Positions 60,313 to 64,000 of a stretch of DNA of 64,000 nucleotides are shown piece after piece. The stretch is from Rathayibacter rathayi. Lineage in GTDB: Bacteria; Actinomycetota; Actinomycetes; Actinomycetales; Microbacteriaceae. A program made the position numbers and the translations under genes. The notes beneath the pieces were generated by a model. It was not told the DNA's origin. It did not search any database and worked only from the letters and a program-made list of their open reading frames with translations. The stretch covers positions 3,038,001 through 3,102,000 of the forward strand of contig NZ_CP028129.1 in NCBI RefSeq assembly GCF_004011095.1. The letters run 5' to 3'. The first letter of the stretch is position 1; each line of letters opens with the position of its first letter.

Positions 60313-61637
60313 TCAGGCGGCGGGGACGAGCTTCCAGCGGTCGGCCAGAACCTGGAGGCCCTTGTCGAACGTGGCCGACCACGCCGTGACGTCGTGGGCG
60401 CTGCCGGGTATCTCGACGTAGGTGGCGTCCATCCCGGCCGCGACTGCCGCCGCGTGGAGGGTCTTCGCTCCGGGGAGGAAGGAGGCGTCGTTGGCGCCGA
60501 CCCCGAAGATCGCGACAGTGCCGGTGTAGGGCGCGTTCTTCGCGAGGAGGCTGATGGGTGTCGCGGCCTTGTAAGCGGCCGCGTCGCCGCCGAAGCCCTG
60601 CGCGATGGTGGCGGCCTCGCTGCCGAGCGTCGGTGCGAGCTCGCCCGAGGCGTCGATGATGTTGCCGAACAGTGCCGGGAAGCCTGCGCCGAGCTGGATC
60701 GCGCAGGTTCCACCCTGCGAGAGACCGCCGATAGCCCAGTGCTGTGCGTCGCCGAGGACCGGGAGGTTGGCGCGGATCCACTTCGGGACGTCGACGGTGA
60801 GGTAGGTGGCCGACTTTCCCATCGGCGAGTCGATGCACATCGTGTTCGTGTTCGGATCGCCCAACTGGTCGGGTGAGACGACGATCGGCGCGAGGCCGGC
60901 GTGCGCGGCGGCGTAGGCGTTGAGGGCCTGCTGGAGCTTCTCGGTCGAGAGCGGGTCGGAGGGGGAGCCGGGCTGGCCCGAGAGCATCACCATCACCGGC
61001 AGCAGCGGCGGGACCGCGGTGCGGGCCGCGGGCGGGAGGTAGACCACGGCGTCGCGGGCGGGGAATCCGGAGGCGGTGGCGGGGATCGTGACGTTTGAGA
61101 CCGAGCCCTCGGCGGGCATCCCGGGGGGTGCGATCCAGGTCGCCAGCTCGGCGTGCGGGCCGCTCGGGACGACGTCGGGGACGCCGGAGTCGGAGTAGGC
61201 GCTGATCCCGAGCGCGCTACGGACCGTCGGGTACTGGCCGAAGTCGATGTTGATGCTCATCGCGGCGGTCGCGACCACCAGCACCACGACGCCGAGGGAG
61301 GCGAGCACGCCCGGACGCGCCGACGGCGGACGGCGTGCACGAGCACGACCAGGGCGACGGCGATGCCGCCGACTCCGAGACCGATCCAGAGGCGGGTGAT
61401 CGGGGTGAAGTCGACGCCGAAGGGGCCCTCGGATCCGCCGACGAGGGCGGCCAGGGCCATGCCGCCGAGAAGGCCCAGGAGCAGGGTCGCGACGGCGACC
61501 ACGCCGCGGCGGGTGCGGCCGGAGCCTCGGGAGCGGATGTGGACCGTGAGCAGGAGCAGCAGTGCGGTGACGGCGAGCAGGTAGACGGAGACGACGAGGA
61601 CACCGGAGACGAGGCTCAGGTCGAGGAGAATGGTCAT
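60313..61637 (-). pseudogene. Membrane-anchored alpha/beta-hydrolase-fold esterase split by a frameshift
   Basis: ATG 61637 opens a frame with four membrane helices (LVSGVLVVSVYLLAVTALLL, VVAVATLLLGLLGGMALAAL, LWIGLGVGGIAVALVVLVHAV) that ends out of frame after HAVRRR. A second frame carries PSARPGVLASLGVVVLVVAT, then SINIDFGQYPTVRSALGI and an esterase domain (LPVMVMLSGQPGSP, nucleophile elbow GGLSQGGTCA, GANDASFLPGAK, His in PGSAHDVTAW). Joining them near 61320-61330 gives a ~440-residue antigen-85/esterase-D-like protein of a known actinobacterial layout. As sequenced the domains are separated; an internal ATG at 61260 could still make the esterase part without its membrane region. Confidence 0.75.
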
Positions 61638-61847
61638 GCGTCGATCCGGTCGGGGGTGCTCGGGCGGGCGTCAGTCTGGCCGCGCTCTCTGGGGGATGGC
61701 CGTGAGTGGCGAGAGCGGTTCTCCTCCCCAGGCGGGGATCTTCCGAGTTCTCCACCGATACCGCGCAACCCCGCGCGCCGCGGCGGCGCTCGCGCTTAGC
61801 GTGAGGACTCCCGACGCATCCCGCGCCCTCACGAAGGAGCCCGCACC

Positions 61848-61913
61848 ATGACACAGCACCCCCGCACCGAGTCCCCTGCTCGCGAGGCTCACGTCCGCGA
61901 GGCCCGCGAATGA
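61848..61913 (+). CDS. Possible 21-residue leader peptide coupled to the SDR gene
   Basis: ATG 61848 follows GAAGGAG at a good distance. It encodes [21 protein letters not shown] and stops at 61911-61913, overlapping the next ATG (61910) in an ATGA. Such overlap and spacing suggest translational coupling. Sequence is hydrophilic with no motif; too short to judge by composition. Confidence 0.45.
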   Translation: MTQHPRTESPAREAHVREARE

Positions 61914-62908
61914 GCCGCGGAGTCGCCGTCGTCACCGGGGGCACAGCCGGGTTGGGGCGCGCGACGGTCCGGGAGCTGGCCTCCCGCGGCTGGGACGTGG
62001 CGGTGCTGGCGCGCGGAGAGGACGGACTTTCGGCCACGGTCGCCGAGATCGAGCAGAAGGGCTCGCGCGGGCTGGGCATCCCGACGGACGTGGCCGACCG
62101 CGAGGCCGTCGAGTCCGCTGCCGACCGGGTCGAGGCCGAACTCGGTCCCATCGAGCTGTGGGTCAACGACGCGATGGTCGGCGTGTTCGGCGAGTTCCTC
62201 TCGACCGAGCCGGCCGACTTCGAGCGCGCGGTGGGCGTGAACTTCTTCGGCTTCGTCAACGGCACGCGCGCGGCGCTCTCACGGATGACTCCGCGCGACC
62301 GCGGGCACGTCATCCAGGTGGGCTCCGCGCTCGCGCACCGGGGCATCCCGTTGCAGGCGGCGTACTGCGCCTCGAAATTTGGCGCGCGCGGCTTCACCGA
62401 GGCCGTCACCGCCGAGCTGCTGCACGCCCGGAGCCGCGTGCGGCTGTCCGAGGTCGACATGCCGGCGCTCAATACCATCCAGTTCACCTGGGTGAAGTCG
62501 CAGCTGCCGCACCACCCGCAGCCGGTGCCGCCGATCTACGAGCCGGAGGTGGGCGCGATCGCGATCGCCGACGTGGCCGATAGGCCGCGCCGCCGCACCT
62601 GGGTGGGTGAGCCGACCGCAGGGACGATCCTCGGCGACCGCTTTGCCGGCCGCTTCATGGACTGGTACCTCGCCCGCAGTGCGTTCGACGGCCAGCAGGC
62701 GCCGGACACGACCGAGCCGATGCTGCCGAACAATGTCTACGAGCCGGTCGCCGGCGATCACGGCGCGCGCGGCCTCTTCAGCGATCGCGCGCACACGATG
62801 ACCCCGCAGATCTGGATGATCCGCCACCGAGCCCTCAGCTACGCAGGGGCCGCCGCGGCCGTCGCCGCCGGAGCCGTGGGTGTTCTCTCCACCCTGCGGA
62901 GGAGGTGA
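61910..62908 (+). CDS. Short-chain dehydrogenase/reductase with C-terminal membrane helix
   Basis: 332 residues. The Rossmann motif [14 protein letters not shown] is at ~6-18, [11 protein letters not shown] takes the NNAG position, and the catalytic set is Ser in [10 protein letters not shown] with Tyr/Lys in YCASK. Residues 200-300 form an extension beyond the basic SDR fold, and the end is a helix ([20 protein letters not shown]) followed by Arg, so it may be tethered to the membrane. SDRs of this type sit beside FAD-dependent oxidoreductases in actinobacteria, as here; substrate unknown. Overlaps the next gene by four bases. Confidence 0.85.
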   Translation: MSRGVAVVTGGTAGLGRATVRELASRGWDVAVLARGEDGLSATVAEIEQKGSRGLGIPTDVADREAVESAADRVEAELGPIELWVNDAMVGVFGEFLSTEPADFERAVGVNFFGFVNGTRAALSRMTPRDRGHVIQVGSALAHRGIPLQAAYCASKFGARGFTEAVTAELLHARSRVRLSEVDMPALNTIQFTWVKSQLPHHPQPVPPIYEPEVGAIAIADVADRPRRRTWVGEPTAGTILGDRFAGRFMDWYLARSAFDGQQAPDTTEPMLPNNVYEPVAGDHGARGLFSDRAHTMTPQIWMIRHRALSYAGAAAAVAAGAVGVLSTLRRR

Positions 62909-64000
62909 CCGTGGTCGACGCCGTCGTCGTCGGAGCGGGACCGAATGGCCTCGCCGCCGCGGTCACGCTCGCGCGGGCTGGGTTCTCCGTTACGGTCCTC
63001 GAGCGCAACGAGACGATCGGCGGGGGCGCGCGCACGGCCGAGCTGACGCTGCCCGGATTCCACCACGACGTCTGCTCGGCGGTGCACCCGATGGCGCTCG
63101 CGTCCGGATTCTTCCGCGCCTTCGGGCTCGACCGGCGCATCGAGCTGGTCGTCCCCGAGATCTCTTACGCACATCCGCTCGACGCGGGTCGCGCGGGCAT
63201 CGCCTACCGCGACCTCGACCGCACGGCCGAGGCGCTGGGCCGCGACGGAGCAGCGTGGCGGGGGCTGATGGGTCCGCTCGCGGAGCGGGCCGACCGCGTG
63301 GCGGGCTTCACGAACGACACGCTGCTGCGGATCCCGACCGACCCGAGCGTGCTGATCCGTTTCGGACTGCGGGTGCTCGAGCAGGGCACCCCCGGGTGGA
63401 ACCTGCGTTTTCGGGAGGACGTCGCCCCGGCGATGTTCTCCGGGGTCGCGGCGCACTCGATCCGCCCGATGCCCAGCCCATCGACCGCCGCCGCGGCCCT
63501 GGCGCTCGGCGCCTACGCGCACGCGCGCGGCTGGCCTGTTCCGATCGGCGGGAGCCAGTCGATCGTCGACGCGCTCGCCGACGACCTGCGAGCGCACGGG
63601 GCACCATCGAGACCGGCGTCGAGGTGACCTCGCTCGCGCAGCTGCCCCGGGCCCGCGCCGTGCTCGTCGACGGCACGCCGACGGCGCTGCTCGCGATGGC
63701 GGGAGAGCGGCTGCCCGCCGCCTACGCCGCCGCCCTGCAGCGCTTCCGCTACGGCAACGGCGTGGCCAAGGTCGACTTTGCCCTCGATGGCCCCGTGCCG
63801 TGGACGAACCCCGAGCTCGCCCACGCGGGCACGCTGCACGTCGGCGGGAGCCGCGCCGAGATCGCGGCCGCCGAACGTGACGTGAAGCGTGGTCGGCACA
63901 GCCGGAGCCCCTACGTTCTGGTCGCCCAACCCTCGATCGCCGACCCGACCCGAGCGCCCGAGGGCCGGCACGTCCTGTGGACGTACACGCACGTCCCGCG
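62905..64000 (+). pseudogene. Phytoene-desaturase-like FAD oxidoreductase with a 1-bp frameshift, runs off the window
   Basis: GTG 62905 starts [20 protein letters not shown] with the FAD Rossmann motif and [25 protein letters not shown], typical of NAD(P)/FAD-dependent amine-oxidase/phytoene-desaturase-type proteins. The frame is good to DDLRAHG, then turns to RPASR and stops at 63627. Adding one G to the GGGG at 63598-63601 continues GTIETGVEVTSLAQLPRARA, VDGTPTALLAMAGERLP and FRYGNGVAKVDFALDGPVPW to the window end. So this is a 1-bp deletion or a homopolymer error. The 3' end lies beyond 64000. Confidence 0.8.

Overview
The window is high-GC actinobacterial DNA. Gene content, GTG starts, many 1-4 bp start/stop overlaps and Tat/lipoprotein signal styles suggest the family Microbacteriaceae (a Rathayibacter- or Curtobacterium-like organism is an inference, not shown). 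No rRNA, tRNA or CRISPR array was found.

Region 1 (1-9.1 kb) is accessory DNA. After the end of a phosphodiesterase gene comes a worn-down defence island: an ImmA/IrrE-like remnant, a 5' fragment of an IS5-family element, a vsr remnant with a nonsense codon, an intact divergent restriction endonuclease / C5-cytosine methyltransferase pair, and the C-terminal stump of a GmrSD-type (DUF1524) gene that meets a 19-bp inverted repeat. Next is a Tat-exported protein with four ~69-residue repeats. It faces a divergent AraC-type regulator whose frame is broken exactly in a run of ten G, with two 19-bp direct repeats between them: a possible phase-variable surface locus.

Region 2 (9.1-15.5 kb) holds an acyltransferase-like membrane protein, small membrane proteins and a lipoprotein / peptidoglycan-binding adaptor / ABC ATPase / FtsX-type permease operon.

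Region 3 (15.8-28.9 kb and 36.5-42.2 kb) is a Wzx/Wzy-type exopolysaccharide locus: glycosyltransferases, polymerase, flippase, two pyruvyl transferases (one fused to a glycosyltransferase), acyltransferase, two hydrolases, a Wzz-like protein with a degenerate ATP-binding loop, a beta-helix protein and a YdcF-like protein. No initiating sugar-phosphate transferase is visible.

Region 4 (28.9-36.1 kb) interrupts that locus. It is visibly AT-richer and carries a tightly packed six-gene operon: two paralogous small secreted proteins, a peptidoglycan-binding-like protein, a Tat-secreted protein, a large DUF1906 glycoside-hydrolase-like protein and a membrane protein. An IS5-family element with a 3-bp target duplication splits the DUF1906 gene, and removing it restores the frame exactly. 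This is the best candidate here for an undescribed system.

Region 5 (42.2-64 kb) is mostly housekeeping: purB, a low-molecular-weight phosphatase, an aminotransferase with a branched-chain-type 2-oxoacid dehydrogenase operon (E1a, E1b, E2), a LacI-regulated arabinofuranosidase, a zinc ABC importer with a Zur-like box and Zur-like regulator, and an SDR / FAD oxidoreductase pair. Two copies of a ~70-bp palindrome (52.4 and 60.2 kb) and several broken genes (glutaminase, asparaginase, esterase, oxidoreductase) lie between them. Several frame breaks are single-base indels in short homopolymers, so assembly error must be excluded before calling them biological; the nonsense substitutions and truncations are harder to explain that way.
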